A DNA stretch of 64,000 bases, from contig JARWMV010000247.1 in assembly GCA_030998015.1 (NCBI GenBank), positions 988,046 to 1,052,045 on the forward strand, in the 5' to 3' direction. The notes below the pieces were generated by a model. It was not told the origin of the DNA and made no database searches. It saw only the letters and a program-made list of their open reading frames with translations. Source of the DNA: Ceratorhiza oryzae-sativae (lineage: Eukaryota; Basidiomycota; Agaricomycetes; Cantharellales; Ceratobasidiaceae). Positions 45,398 to 57,300 of the stretch are shown in pieces. Position 1 is the first letter of the stretch. Each line of letters starts with the position of its first letter. The position numbers were made by a program, and so were the translations under genes.

Positions 45398-46362
45398 CTC
45401 ACCTTCAGCCATTCTCATGAACTCACTGCTCTTTCACATGTTCACCACACCAAGAAACTCACTCCGTAGGCTATCTGTCATGACTCGCTACACTAAGCCC
45501 AAAGTTTGTGCTCAAATCAATGAGCTACACCATCAGGGGATGTCATTCTGCAAGATCGGACCTACAGTTGGAGTTCACCCAACTACAGCTAGTTGCATTT
45601 ACACCCGCAATTGTAAAACCTGCAGTTTGATGTCTGTAGCTTCCAAGTCTGGTTGCCCATGCATTCTTACTGTCTCTGACACCAAATTTGCTGGGCTCTC
45701 ACTTGCTTGAGGCCAAACTAGTAATGTGGTGCAGGTTTGCAACCGCCTTTTCCCCCATGTCAGTGTCCAGACTGTGTGCTGAAATCTCAAGGGGATTGGG
45801 CTTAGAGCATATGTACAGTGTTGCGTTCCACTCATCTCACGCATCAACAAGCAAATTCAGCTCACCTGGTGCCAAGAACAAGCAACTTGGACAGCAGCTG
45901 ATTGGGCTTGCATGATGTACTTGGATGAAAAGAAAGTCAATTTATTTGGCTCAGATGGGCACCAATATTTGTATAGAACAGTAGGGAAGTCAATGGATCC
46001 ACGATACACTCAAAAAACTGTGAAACACAGTGGTGGTAGTCTCATGACATGGGGGGTCATCCACTGACATGGTGTTGGGCAACTTGTCTGTATCCACAGA
46101 ACCTTGACTGGGTGGTATTACACAGAAATACTACAGGAGGGACTTCTAGGGACGCTGAAGGACACAAAACTCAAGAAAAGTCAGATGATATTCCAACAAG
46201 ACAACAACCTGAAGCATACCTCGCATGTGGCCCAAGACTGGCTAAGTGCCAAGTCAATCCACATATCACCATGGCCAGCTCAGAGCCCAGATTTGAATAT
46301 AATCAAGCATGTATGGAGCTATGTGGATCAGAAGGTTCACTCTAGGTGTGTTTTGCCAAGTA

Positions 46363-46370
46363 ATCTAGAG
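46363..46370. repeat. Left 8-bp target duplication of the nested element
   Basis: ATCTAGAG here is repeated exactly at 47810-47817 on the other side of the insert. An 8-bp duplication is the hallmark of hAT transposition. Removing the insert and one copy restores the transposase frame. Confidence 0.88.
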
Positions 46371-47809
46371 TAGAGGTGCTGTGCCAGGCTCCTGCAGCCA
46401 GAACTTGCCAGAATTCTGGCTAAAATTCCAGCGAATTCCGGTGTGCCAGTTGCCAGTGCAGGTGCCAGAATAGCCTCAAGGGTGCCAGAGTCCTAGGCGG
46501 AGTCCTGCAGTACTGGCATACCTGCATACCTGCATACCTGAATACTGGCACATTGTCACCTGTACACGACCACCACGGATTGCATATATTAAGCACTCAT
46601 AAAATGCGCAAAATTCAGCGGATCAAATTGTACTTTACTTGATTACAAACGGTTAAGAAATGAGCAGTATCGGCGCAGAATCGTCTAAGAAAAATATTCA
46701 GGGGGATGCGCAGATGTTCAAGCTCGCTATCCTGAGCTCTAATTGGGGCGATATACATACAATCGACTCGTCTCACTGAGAGGAATCGAATGCACATATT
46801 TTCATAATAAACGAACGCTTTTATCGAAAGTTATCAGCGATATAAAGGGGGAAACCCCTGAACAGCGCCACAAGCGCTAGTGAAACCAGCCGTGCAAACC
46901 TCGCTCCCTTGCGCGGAGTCGATGCGCATTATCATAAGGACTCTATATACCAAAAACCAGCCTGATTGAAGGTGTTTTAGCTGGTGAAACTGGGGGAACA
47001 GCGCCCCTGATGCTGAAAACCCCCTGAAATGCGCCATGGACACCCACACAGTGCTATTCTGGCTTTCTTAGTATCACAGACAGATTCAGGGATGCTTATT
47101 GCCCTATCTCAGGTACCTGAAACATCTGGAACAAGCTTATAACATAAATTTCCGACCATGTGCAGTGATTCTGCTGGGTTGACAGTGAGGTTGCCTGCAC
47201 ACACCCGGTTCATAGTTATCCAGTCAATGTATTTACTAGATATAATGTCAGTAGGGGTTTTTCAAGCTCAGGAGAAAGGCTAGCTGGTCGGATAAGCTTC
47301 AAACAGCTTTCTTTGTGGTGAAATAGCATGTGCGCATTTCCCAGAATATTTCCTGAGCATCAATTTGGAGCGAACTATGCGTTATCGAATTTTTTGCGCG
47401 GAGCAAATGACATATCTGTGATCTCCTGATTTTTGCGCATTTAATGAGCTACTTTGCGAGAGATTGTGGTGAGGTTTATGGCCCTGGAAATGTTGGCCAC
47501 AAAGACCCGAACAAAAGAACTGTGTAAAATTTGCCAGAATGAATTTCGTATGAAACGTGCTCTATATCATTGGAATGCTCTCTCTTCTGCGCATCTAATG
47601 AGCTATTACACAACTTGATGTGGTGAGTTCTGACCATAGCCAGTTGCAGGAGTCCCGGGATTCTGGCATGCTCCTGCACCTGCCAGAATTCTGGCACGGA
47701 CTCCGGCAACTGGCGAGCCAGTGCCAGTGCCAGTGCCAGAATGGCCAAAAAGCGCAGGAGTCCTGCTGCAGGTGCCGGAGTCCTGCAAAATTCTGGCACA
47801 GCTTCTCTA
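46371..47809. mobile_element. Non-autonomous hAT-like element nested in the Tc1 transposase
   Basis: The insert is 1,439 bp long, with short inverted ends: TAGAGGTGCTGTGCCAG on the left and, inverted on the right, TAGAGAAGCTGTGCCAG. It is flanked by the 8-bp duplication ATCTAGAG. Both subterminal zones (46371-46560 and 47635-47809) are packed with TGCCAG/CTGGCA units in both orientations, plus TCCTGCAG and GAATTCTGG, typical of the transposase-binding zones of hAT elements. No hAT transposase domain is visible inside, so it would depend on one made elsewhere. Internal frames are short; the 108-codon frame over the right end is only translated repeat. Confidence 0.85.
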
Positions 47810-47817
47810 ATCTAGAG
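47810..47817. repeat. Right 8-bp target duplication of the nested element
   Basis: ATCTAGAG is identical to 46363-46370. The Tc1 transposase frame resumes directly after it. Confidence 0.88.
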
Positions 47818-48029
47818 GAACTATGGGATGCTTTTCAGGAGGAGTGGCATTGTGTACCTCAGGACTTCATTAATCATTTGTACAAGTCCCTTCCTTGTAG
47901 AGTACAAGCTGTGATCCAAGCAAGGGGTGGGAATACAGAGTATTGATCTTCTTTCATATGTATATACATAAAGATTCATCTAAAATACAACTATGCCTTG
48001 TAGATTGCCTTGGAGAAGTCTTTCATAGT

Positions 48030-48243
48030 GTTACATTACAAAAGTAATGCAGCTAGCCACAACTTACAAGTCCCCTCTCACTGCGAGAACTGTGTGGAAC
48101 CGTTAGATATTTTACACACTTACACTCTACTCCTCTATGCATATTATCTATTAATGCATGTACTCTCTAAATACAGTATGTCGCACAGGATTGGAGCTCA
48201 AAGATTTTTCCGTCATGTGCTGCGTTTCTTTTGTGAGCCAGTG
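48030..48243 (-). repeat. Right terminal inverted repeat of the Tc1 element
   Basis: This is the inverse of 45184-45397, starting GTTACATTACAAAAGTAATG and ending GTGAGCCAGTG before the TA. Confidence 0.9.
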
Positions 48244-49352
48244 TAACATTATTGCACCTACTCATCAAATGACATGAGACGCGATCCAACGCTTCAAGTG
48301 AATGCTCACACTTTATGTATAGCCCAAAGTCGTCCAAGTTATTGCAGTGAGTGGTGAACAAATATTCAGACATGAGGGATTGTCGCTCTTGCCCATTGTC
48401 TATCTAGTATCATAGGCGGGGTGGGTTCCAAAATATCAATATACTTTTGCATATATGTAAACTTACACCAGTTTCAAAGGCTCCAGGAGCGCCCGGAAGT
48501 GTTTGATGAATATCTTCGTTGCTAACGTCAAATGGGACTGTACATTCTATTTCAGTCAAGGGGGTCAGATTGCGAAATAAATGGAACCTACAGGAGGGTA
48601 TCACTACTAAATGGTATCGTTGAAAGGCATAAACCAGCCAGAAGATATTGCGCCTTGGCTCCACTTCAAGATGAGATTGGAGTGGGCCAATTAGCAGTTG
48701 CTCGCGAGCACGACTAGAGAGGGGTTGGTTAGTGTCGCTGAAATTCAGGCCAAGCGCGACACATAAACGCAATGCCAGGCTGCCTTGTGCCCAGACGCTG
48801 AACCATCGCCCGTGTCTAGAAATACATTAGATTGATTAGCGCAACCGACGAAAAGATATGATATGGTACACGAGCGAGAAGGCCCACCAAGAGCTGATCA
48901 GACAGGCTACAGCGACGAGTTAGCCGTGGTAGACGACATGGATATATGCAGCACGCCTCACCTTGTATGACTTCTAAAAGCCGTTCGCCTCTACTTGCAG
49001 AGTCCATGTTCAGGTACTTTGCGAAAAGAAATGGTTCTTCGTCGAATGAAAGTGGCCGACCGTTCAATGCATGTGTCTTGCGAGCTAATATCTCGTCCGT
49101 TGGTCAGCTACTCAGAGTTGGCTGAGGTGCGGCAGTAACAAGCAGTGAGTGTACCACGCCAGCAGCACAGATGGCACTAAGGAGGCTGATATAGGGAAAT
49201 CGGGGTGACGATGGTGGCTCGAGTAATGACGCTAAAAAGGTTGGACGGTGGATTATGCGCCGTGAGTTTGGCCAGAACGAGAATACATCAGACTCTGCAC
49301 GCAGCCAAGGGACAAAGAACGTAAATGTGCCATTTCTACATGGCACACACAC

Positions 49353-51265
49353 CCCTTGCGGGTCAGATCAAACACAAGGTATGACATATGGCTTACGGTC
49401 ACCTACCACTCTGGTGCAAAGTGGTCAATAGTGGAACCAATGTACAGACTACTGAGGACGTACTTGTGTTTTCGACACTGATGGCACGCCTGCCGTCTCA
49501 TATGTAAATATAAAGCCCCCGACTCCCGAACGTCCACTCACCTCTACCCTTCCAAGTGTTTTTTGAAACTTGCTCCCAGACGCTTTCACATGTCTGTGAG
49601 CGGTAATATGCGTATACGGAGATTGAGATGTTCCCGAATCCATCGAGTTAACGAACAAATTTCCAGCCAACTCTTGACTATGCTTGTCGTCGGTTGCTCG
49701 CAAACAGAGGACACAGGAGACTGGAGATTGGCAATCCCGTCAGCGGGGCCGTCGGCAAGTCAGTATAAGGCATCCCCAAACAACCAGGGACACTTTGTAC
49801 TGAAAGTCGGGATGATCATCAAACCCACTCTTCGGAGGCCGTCTGAAGTGACGGAGCCGTCAAGGGTCCAAGACGAGTGCCAGCATCCCCCCACCACAGC
49901 TTCTCCAACCCGCAGGTTGCTGGCGGGCTATGCCTCCCGTATGGACATTCGAATCGCAACGACCACGATCGCTAAACCTGTTCATTGGCGCGAGGGATAT
50001 TCGCCTTGTCTAGGCTCCGGCTTACTCGAATAGGAACGATGAGGTGGACTTCTCTAGCCGCTGACTAGTCGATATGGAGCTCATGGGGGTTGACTTTTAA
50101 GGGAATTTGCCGTTCATACCTAGTGTCGGCCGACTCGGGAATTAATGCAAGGTGCAAGGAACGGTAGATTGCCAAATATACCTCCAGATAGATTTACCCT
50201 TCGTCATGTCTCTCCTACTTTCATTCTGAGCGAGGCGGGACTTTCGGGTTGATGACGGACCAGAAACTGATCAGGTCGGATATCCAGACTCGGCTGGAAC
50301 CTGGCATAGGGGAAAATCTGCTTGGATATATCTTGGCCTTTGTCACTCTGCTATCTCCAACAGTGTCCCTCTCCGAGTGGACCAGAGGGGATATTCGAAT
50401 TGCCTAGCAAGTTCTGGTACAGACAACAGCTTAATTACTAGAGCATTCGTCAAGTAATTCTTCTGATTGCACTCGCGCCAATTAACACTATGTAATTAGA
50501 ACCTGGACACGCGCATCGTGCCCCTCCATCAGCCCTAGTCACTATGATCAGTTTAGGCTTTATCGAATGTAGCATGCGGCCAGCTGGACACTTGCGACGT
50601 CATCCCATCCTTCGGGCTGGTACACCCACCGTTTCAAAATCGACCATCAGGCCGAATGATCTCAATCGAGGCACTCGGGAGGGACGAGCGTGTTGATTAA
50701 TTGTCGGGACAACAAGCCCGTTGGATATGGCATCGTCCACCCGCCCCACACTCCACACAACCCAATGTCACACGCAAGACGCATAGTAACGCTCAATCTT
50801 GCCCCACCGCTACTTGCAACCTCCGCTCGAGCCCCTCTGAGCAAGCCCACTTGCTTCGGCATCGTTCTGGCACTCCATTCACAGACACACACGCAACACG
50901 CAACCCGAATCGTTCGCAGAGTTTCACGTCAAACCAAGGATCATCGGGCGAATCCCAGACCGATGCATCACTCGAGGCCCTTGACTATGCGACCAAGCCG
51001 GTCCTTGGCTATGCTCTCCGAGTGAACCAAGGACCGAAAACATTGGATGCATACAGCCACAGGCTTAGTCACCAAGCTTACATCAATCCTCCTCTTCTTG
51101 CTCCCGACGCACAAGTGTGGTCCAAAACATCGAGATGGTCAACATTAGAAGGTACATAAATGACAGGACAACCATCAAGAACATCAAACAACATCAGAAC
51201 AGCCATACATCCCAATAGAAAATGTCATCAAGAGTCCAAAATACATCATCGTCCGTAGCCTCGAA
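49353..51265. other. Intergenic, no confident gene
   Basis: No domain is visible. A plus-strand frame at 50701-51159 includes SLEALDYATKPVLGYALRVN and could be a decayed exon, but it has no start or splice context. Another plus-strand frame covers 49563-50033 and is also unrecognised. The right end holds the 3' part of the glycoprotein gene. Confidence 0.35.
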
Positions 51266-52548
51266 TTAGAGCACAAACAATCCACCAATCATGGCACCAA
51301 CCACAGCGACAGCGGCACCGACCGCACCTGCGGGTCCAAACGAGAAAGTCGAGGCAGCGTTGGCATGCGACGACGACGTCGGCTGAGGAACTACCGACGC
51401 GGCAGAGCCGGTTCCCTTGCTTGGGGTGGGAGATGCAGTCGGACCACCGGCAACAAAGGTAACGACACTGTTCTTGACAGTCGAATAGGGGGTACACTCG
51501 CTGCTAGGAGGGATGGGGTGGGCGGATGGGGTAGCGCCATGGCCTTGTTGGAACGTCGAGGTGCCGTAGATGCCCATGGGGAGACCAGTGTCGCCCTTGC
51601 AATCCTCAAATACACCTTGGGTGTAGTTTGCAGGCATGTTCCAGTCGCAACCTTGGAGATCGTAGATGTGGTTGCAGTGCTTTTTGGGGAGGTCGCCATC
51701 GTCTCGGCACGCGCGAATACAGAAGTCGGTAGCCGACATGAAGTTCTAAACGAGGCGTGAGTCGAGCCCTGAGTGGTAATTTGAGGAACTTACGGTCCAC
51801 TCGTGGTATTGTTGCCATTTACCAAAGGAATTACCAAAGACGAGACCCCCGTGTGGGTTACCGAGACCATCGGCGCCTACGAGGAAGATTGGCGAAGATG
51901 TCTTGGACATAGCCGAGATAAGACCTACCATGAGGATCGAGTTCTCCGCCAGTGTCGCGCGCTGGGATGTTCATCTTGGTAAAGTCGCCCCAGCCCGTGA
52001 CTTGGACATAGTCTGGGGTTTGGACGAAATGGGCACCCTGATGTGGGATGAGCCGTGATCTCTGATGACGATGCATGACGATGACAAACCTTGATGGTAC
52101 CGTCGGGGATAAGACGCGTACCGTACCCGTCGTTCAAGCACCAGGCAACCATGATCTGCTCGACAGCACCGACAGTCGAGTTGTGGCCGTCGGTGTAGGG
52201 GGGCGCCCAGACGCAAAAGTCTAGATGGAAAATTAATGATAGGTTGGAAATTGGCAAACGGGGACGCACCGTTGACCGAATTTATATAGACGTTTTGGCT
52301 GATGCACCGTTAGCGACACTCTTCTCGACGCCACACGACAACGTACCAGAGCGAGTCTTGGTGGGCCTTGGTCCCACACTGGTTGGTGCCAATCTGGTCC
52401 TTTTCGGTCGTCGGCGGGAGATTGCCAGGGTCATATGTCGCGGTGTCTGTAAAGACGGTAAGCTGGGGGCCAAGCAGGCGATGAGCGACCTACACTGGGC
52501 GTTGGCAGCGGCGGCGAGGCCGAGAGTCGCGACAAAGAGAGTGAGCAT
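51266..52548 (-). CDS. Macrophage-activating-glycoprotein-like secreted protein (328 aa, 7 exons)
   Basis: This is a cell-wall or surface protein of a family common in basidiomycetes; its biochemical role is unknown. The exons are 52548-52494, 52446-52347, 52298-52270, 52220-52090, 52037-51929, 51876-51794 and 51745-51266, in phase for 329 codons. The signal peptide is MLTLFVATLGLAAAANAQ. The core reads YDPGNLPPTTEKDQIGTNQC, NSVNDFCVWAPP, GTRLIPDGTIKGAHFVQTPD, YVQVTGWGDFTKMNIPARDT, GGELDPHGADG and HEWTNF, with about ten cysteines. After a Ser/Thr/Pro-rich stretch it ends in a hydrophobic tail (AVGAAVAVVGAMIGGLFVL), the pattern of a GPI-anchor signal. The family name comes from an early report and does not define function. 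It is divergent from the ThuA-like gene with 514 bp between starts. Confidence 0.9.
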
Positions 52549-53062
52549 CGTGGCGAGGGTGTCTGAGCGGGTACGAGGCAAGAAGGGGTAGAGAGCAGAC
52601 GATGGAGAGAGTGGTACACAGCGGGGGGTCTATATACGCGCCAGGGGCGAGTCTGCCAAGCACCAGCGCGTGCTATTTCTGGACACTTGGCGTCGAGGGG
52701 ATCAGCGTCGCTGGCGCTTAGCGTGTCGGGCACTGGACAGTCCCCAGCACAATCCCTGGACCCTGTTCATCAGCGTCGCCGATCAGGAAACCCGACAGAT
52801 CGGATGTGCATCCGGGGTCCCGGGCGGGCTTTTGTGCTTTTCCCGGGTTTCTCTGGGCAATGGCAGCGGCTGGCTCCTTTGAGTGGGCCTTCTAGCCCGC
52901 AAGCCGCCTGCCTCGCGCCCTCCCATCGCTGAGGTCCTCTCTCCCTGATCCCCGAGCGCGTCCTGGCCCGAGTACATAAACCCCGGTCTTGCTGCCGAGT
53001 CCACCAGCCCTCCGCTCCAGTTCTGCTACGACCGCTGACGACTTACCAGACCCGACACGACA
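52549..53062. promoter_or_regulatory. Shared upstream region of two divergent secreted-protein genes
   Basis: These 514 GC-rich bp lie between the start of the glycoprotein-like gene (minus) and that of the ThuA-like gene (plus). TATA-like boxes lie on each side: TATATAGAC on the minus strand near 52630 and GTACATAAACC on the plus strand near 52972. Both products carry signal peptides and GPI-like tails, so co-regulation is plausible. Confidence 0.5.
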
Positions 53063-54367
53063 ATGAAGTCCACGTCCGTTCTGCTCACCCTCGGCAGCGC
53101 ACTCGCGGCGGTTGCCCAGGAGTTCCCGTCGGAATACGCCAACCCCCTGCTCGCCAAGGTGCTGCTCTACACCTACACCGACGGGTAAGCGCAACCTATG
53201 CTGTTCCAGGCAGAGATGAACCCCGCACAGTTTCCGCCATGACTCCATCCCGACGGCCATCCGCCAGCTGCAGAGCTGGGGGCCCTACTGGAACGTGTCC
53301 TTTGACGCGACCGAGGACCAGACCAAGTTCAACGCCGACAACCTCGCCCAGTACGACGCGGTCATGTGCGTCCACACCACTGGCCGAAGTAAGCCGCCTG
53401 TTCCTGCCAAGCATGTGTCCATCCTCACCCTTGCTGCCTAGTCTTCTCGCCCACCGGCCAAACCGCCTTTGCGGACTACCTCAACAAGGGTGGTAACTTT
53501 GTCGCCATCCACGCCGCTTCGGCCGGGTACCTCGACAAGCCTTGGGCGCCGTACACGGATGCGCTTGGCGCGACATTCGACCACCACCCCAAGTTCCAGA
53601 CGGCCACGTTTGTCAAGGAGATGCACGACCACCCCGCCACCGACCCGGCCCCCGACCGTTGGACGTTTGGCGAAGAGGTCTACAGCTTCACGTCGGATCC
53701 TCGCAAGGTCAACGGCGCCAAGCTCCTCTGGAGCGTGGACCCAAGCTCGTACCAGGGTAAGCGCCCATACGTGCTTCTTGATTCGGCGATCACGCATCCC
53801 TGACCGCTTCGCGCATACAGAGAACAGCGTTGTCCCCGCCCAAGGAACGCCTCATCCCATTTGTAAGTGCTTCCTATCGCGAATGTTCCCATTACGTGCT
53901 CACTCTTCCTCGTAGCGTGGTACCAGGACTACAATGCAGGTGCTTCCGCTACCGCTGGCAATGGCGCTGGTATTCCAGGCCGCTCCTTCTACTCTTCGAT
54001 GGGCCATGCCAACGCGACTTGGATGGATCCCACTTTCATGAAGCACGTCATGGGTGGTCTCATTTGGACTTTCGGCTCAAACACCACTCGCGTCGCCTCG
54101 GGCTTGTACAACGGTGCAGAACCAACCGTCCACACCGGCTCGACGAACAACGCGACCTCGGCAACGACCGGCAACTGGAATCCTATCCTCGGCTCGAACG
54201 CGACTGCTCCCAATCCGCCACCGCCACCTCGCCCTACGACTGCCTCTTCTTCAAGTGCAAGTGGGCCACAATCCACGAACAACGCTAGCACCTCTGGTGC
54301 GGTGTCCGTTCGTAGCGGCATGGGTTGGGCCATCGTTGGTGCTCTACTTGGTCTCGCTTCCCTGTAG
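53063..54367 (+). CDS. Secreted ThuA-like domain protein, GPI-anchored (362 aa, 5 exons)
   Basis: The ThuA-like fold is a class I glutamine-amidotransferase-like fold, also called a trehalose-utilisation-type domain. The enzyme activity in fungi is unknown. The exons are 53063-53184, 53231-53388, 53442-53756, 53821-53862 and 53916-54367, in phase for 363 codons. The signal peptide is MKSTSVLLTLGSALAAVAQ. Typical family parts are VLLYTYTDGFRHDSIPTAIR, YDAVMCVHTTGRIFSPTGQ, YLNKGGNFVAIHAASAG, GATFDHHPKFQTATF and GRSFYSSMGHANATW. N-glycosylation sequons are frequent near the C-terminus (NTT, NNAT, NAT). The tail is Pro/Ser-rich and ends in a hydrophobic helix (GWAIVGALLGLASL), a GPI-type signal. 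The protein is therefore expected at the cell surface. Confidence 0.92.
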
Positions 54368-57300
54368 GACTATTCCTAGTGTGATCTCGGATATTTCTTT
54401 TGGACGAAAAACTTTTTCTTGGACAATGTTTCATTCCTGTGTTGTTTTCTTCAGGGGCTCTGTGACGTGTTGTGATTGTAGGTTGCACACCCATTCATTG
54501 TGTGCATCGCTTGAACTTTTAGGTGTTGTTTGAACGTTGTGACTCGTACCCGTTTACCCCCTGTAATGCCATCATGCCATGACCTATCTACTCGTGTGAT
54601 CCACCAACCAAGAGTTGCTCGTCGCCCGAGACGATTGGTATTTTTGTTGTGAAACGCGACTGTTCCGCTAAACTCCGCTGTCCTCCGGGTTGAGTGTCCG
54701 CCGGGATAGGTACTTCTTTTTTCACCGATTTACCCCAAGGATAGCTCTGGGAACCCCCCAATATACGCACGATTTTTAATTAGTTATGCAACACTTCGTT
54801 CGGGCTTGCCGGTGAGATAGAGTTGCTACGCGAACTCGATGCGCGTTGCTAGGTGTTTGCCAAGTGCTTTGGCTCTGGGGTGCACAGGGGGTCTCGCGAA
54901 GATCACACATAAACTCTATTCACAGGCTCTAGCTGCCAGACGAAGCTGCCGTGCCGTCCAGACACGTAGTCCATTAACTCCACCCAACAGGACACCCCCA
55001 AACCGAACGATTCAAAAGAATCGTGTGATACGTTGCTTCCATTGCTAAAATAAAATCAGACTGTATAGGCTCCACAAATAGGCCTGGAGGGAACGATCAC
55101 GTGCGAATGATCTGTGCATCCGCACCGCAGTCCGTCAGTCCTTTTTTGGGCGCTTCCGCGGGGTCCGGGGTCCTTCTCATTTAATCTCAGAAGCGGAAGA
55201 GGCCCTGTTCAAGGCCTTGGCAACGTTGATCGCGGATGTCCGAGGCGGATGTCTCGCCACATTCGGTATCTCCGGTGTTGACAAGGGAATGCGCGCGACA
55301 GGTACGAGCTTTTGTTGTTCCGTTGGTTCTTTTTTTTTCACGATGCAGACATGGATTCGCGTAAGTGGCAGCGATGGGAGCGTTTGTATCTATGATTTTA
55401 TCAGGAACGTTGTCCTTGCGTGGTCTTGGGCTGAACAAAAAGTCTAGACTGCTCGGAGGTCGCCGGGGTGGGGAGCAGAGTTATCGGGACGAAATAACAG
55501 AACGAACGGCACGGACGAGCCGACCTGCGGCAATGCGTCTCCGCGAGCTCGTGTGAGCGTCGAGGCGGAGGATCAAGATTCAGGCTTTGCCTATTCAGAA
55601 AAAAAACAACTGGAAGCACTTTAGTCCTGACAACAACCAAAAAGCGTTGATAAAGGTTAGTATCAGGGGGCCTGTCCAACACATCCGAACTTTGGACGGC
55701 GTGGATTAAGTCTTGGGGGAGCGCGAGGAACCAGGAATGCTGTTCAGGCAAGATACTGGGCGGTGCCTGTTCGGTCGGACGAGTATGGTGCACCCCTTGT
55801 GCAATCCTGATGTTTTCTATTGGGTACCATTCGACATATTTAGATTTGAATATAAAGCTAGCGTTCACACCGTTGTCTAGCAAACTCTATGGGCTGTACT
55901 CGGACCCGATTGGGCTGTCAAGAATGGCTGTCAGCTCATGACGGACTGCCCTGATCGAGCATGAGGACAATATATTTGATATATACAATAACATTTATGC
56001 GTACGAGATATCCGGAATCCCGCTCACCACGAGGTCAGCCTCGTGCACGTACGGCGGTTTTTGGGCCCGTGAGCGCTCAGATTCGCGAACCGTAGGTCAG
56101 GGTATGCGGGAAGACAAGAGCCCTACAAGGAAGAAATCTCGCCGTTGTGTCTTTAATATCGATATCGATCCCCGTAATCACGCTCAATATCTCCGTGATC
56201 CACGAGTTGAGGTCTGATCTCCCGGATACGCCACTTGCCTTAGGCTGAACTTTCAGCGCTTACGCCTTGGAACTGAACCAAGAGGCAGAGCGGTGTGATG
56301 GAAAGGCAGTGTCCACGCGTTGAGTATCCGAACGAGCCCAGATACGAACTCTCCTGTCGCGTTGACATCTGTCTCTCTCTATCGGTGGGAGCGCGTCTAA
56401 TCGAAGGCGAAGCACCATTAAATTTCGGGCGCGATTCTGGTATCTATTTAAGCGAGACAGAAAAACAGACACACACCAACGTGTTCCAAAAGAACGCTCG
56501 TGTCTCGTCATCATTCTTCATTCTGTCGGCAGAACCCTTAGGCGTGCTCGGGCTGGGGGAAGGGCCTACGGAATGCCCTGCTTTGTTGACGTACTGAAAC
56601 TTCGCTTGACGTAATTTGAAATGATTGACGCGTACCGTGTTGAACCGCGTTGATCACTTTTTATCTAATTATGTAATTCACCAAGTCGCGACACCTCGGC
56701 CGGAACCGACGGAACTCATGCCAGGGTTCTGATTGTCTAGCACGTGTGATAAAGGAATACGAGGCTAGGCCGTGCGCATTCCTCGACTTTTCCCCGTTTT
56801 GGCAAAAGGCCTTGGTGGGCGAGCCAACGAGACACGAGGCTGACTCGGTCTTGGAAATGCCTCAAAAGTTAATAATAGTCTCTATTCAGAAAGTTGTCTC
56901 GTGGTTCTGTCTAAGAATAGTGAAGAAACGCATCAGTTTCGAGAGCAATGGCCAGATTAGCCTGTTCCTTCAGGTCTTACCCCACAACATGCCTCTGAAC
57001 TGTCACCCGCTCTTGCCGAAAGTGGTCGGGCCCACGTCAAAAGAACAAAGTGCATTGAAACGTTGAACTTGCATCGTCAAGGATGACTATTATTGCTTAT
57101 GCAACAATACGTGAGGCATGCCGGGCAGTTGCGCCTGTTTGGACTCGCTCAGCGAGCATCTTGTGGGTGAACGGACATAACAGATCTCTTCTCGAGAAAG
57201 CGACGCCGTCTTCGAGAAGAGTATCCAACTGACTTTCAAGACCTGTAATCCCTTCTTTCATACTCACTCACTCGAGTACTTTCTATATTCGATCTTCCGC

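Larger units (their letters stand above)
45480..47946 (+). pseudogene. Tc1/mariner transposase, three stops plus nested insertion
   Basis: The frame runs without indels from ATG at 45480 to 46370, then continues after the nested insert at 47818 to TGA at 47946, about 340 codons in all. It starts MTRYTKPKVCAQINELHHQG with a helix-turn-helix (GVHPTTASCI). Catalytic motifs are visible: YLDEKKVNLFGSDG (first Asp), FQQDNNLKHTS (second Asp) and WPAQSPDLNIIKHVW. In that last motif the expected Glu of DD34E (N-P-I-E-H) is Lys. Three TGA codons interrupt the frame near 45708, 45779 and 46065. TGA for CGA or TGG, and AAG for GAG, are all C-to-T or G-to-A changes. The insert interrupts the frame between NLE and ELWDAFQEEW. 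Confidence 0.88.
45184..48243 (+). mobile_element. Tc1/mariner element with 214-bp inverted repeats, carrying a nested insert
   Basis: The element begins CACTGGCTCACAAAAGAAAC and ends with the inverse of that sequence. It is flanked by TA on both sides (45182-45183 and 48244-48245), the TA target duplication of this superfamily. The terminal inverted repeats are long, about 214 bp each, and still very similar, so the insertion is fairly young. Without the nested 1,439-bp insert and its 8-bp duplication the element would be about 1.6 kb, the normal Tc1 size. It sits inside the duplicated transcription-factor gene. Confidence 0.92.
44344..49352 (-). pseudogene. Truncated transcription-factor copy broken by a transposon
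   Basis: This is a tandem paralogue of the 41159-43597 gene, in two pieces. The right piece (49352 down to about 48400) reads NSRRIIHRPTFLASLLEPPSS, RGERLLEVIQG, MRLCVALGLNF, HLEVEPRRNIFWLVYAFQRY and DVSNEDIHQTLPGAPGAFET. The left piece (44871 down to 44344) reads SYSIYDQFPRAVIASHIAMA, WSDPGCESANKSLTAARSIL and the tail EQLGEKEAALLSQVEGL with stop. Between them sits the Tc1 element 45184-48243. The Zn2Cys6 region and the first part of the protein are missing on the right side, and in-frame stops occur (for example after APQPTLSS). The copy therefore arose by partial duplication and was then hit by the transposon. It should make no working factor. Confidence 0.8.

Noticed and set aside
47476..47799. 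108-codon frames over the right end of the hAT-like element
   Set aside because: These are translated TGCCAG repeats, present on both strands with Ala/Leu- or Gln/Cys-rich products. They are not a protein gene.
50701..51159. 152-codon plus-strand frame
   Set aside because: Rich in His, Thr and Pro from a CACACA-type sequence. There is no recognised domain, and it lies antisense to nothing coding.
55401..55883. 160-codon minus-strand frame in the gene-poor region
   Set aside because: No family resemblance, no start context and ordinary composition.
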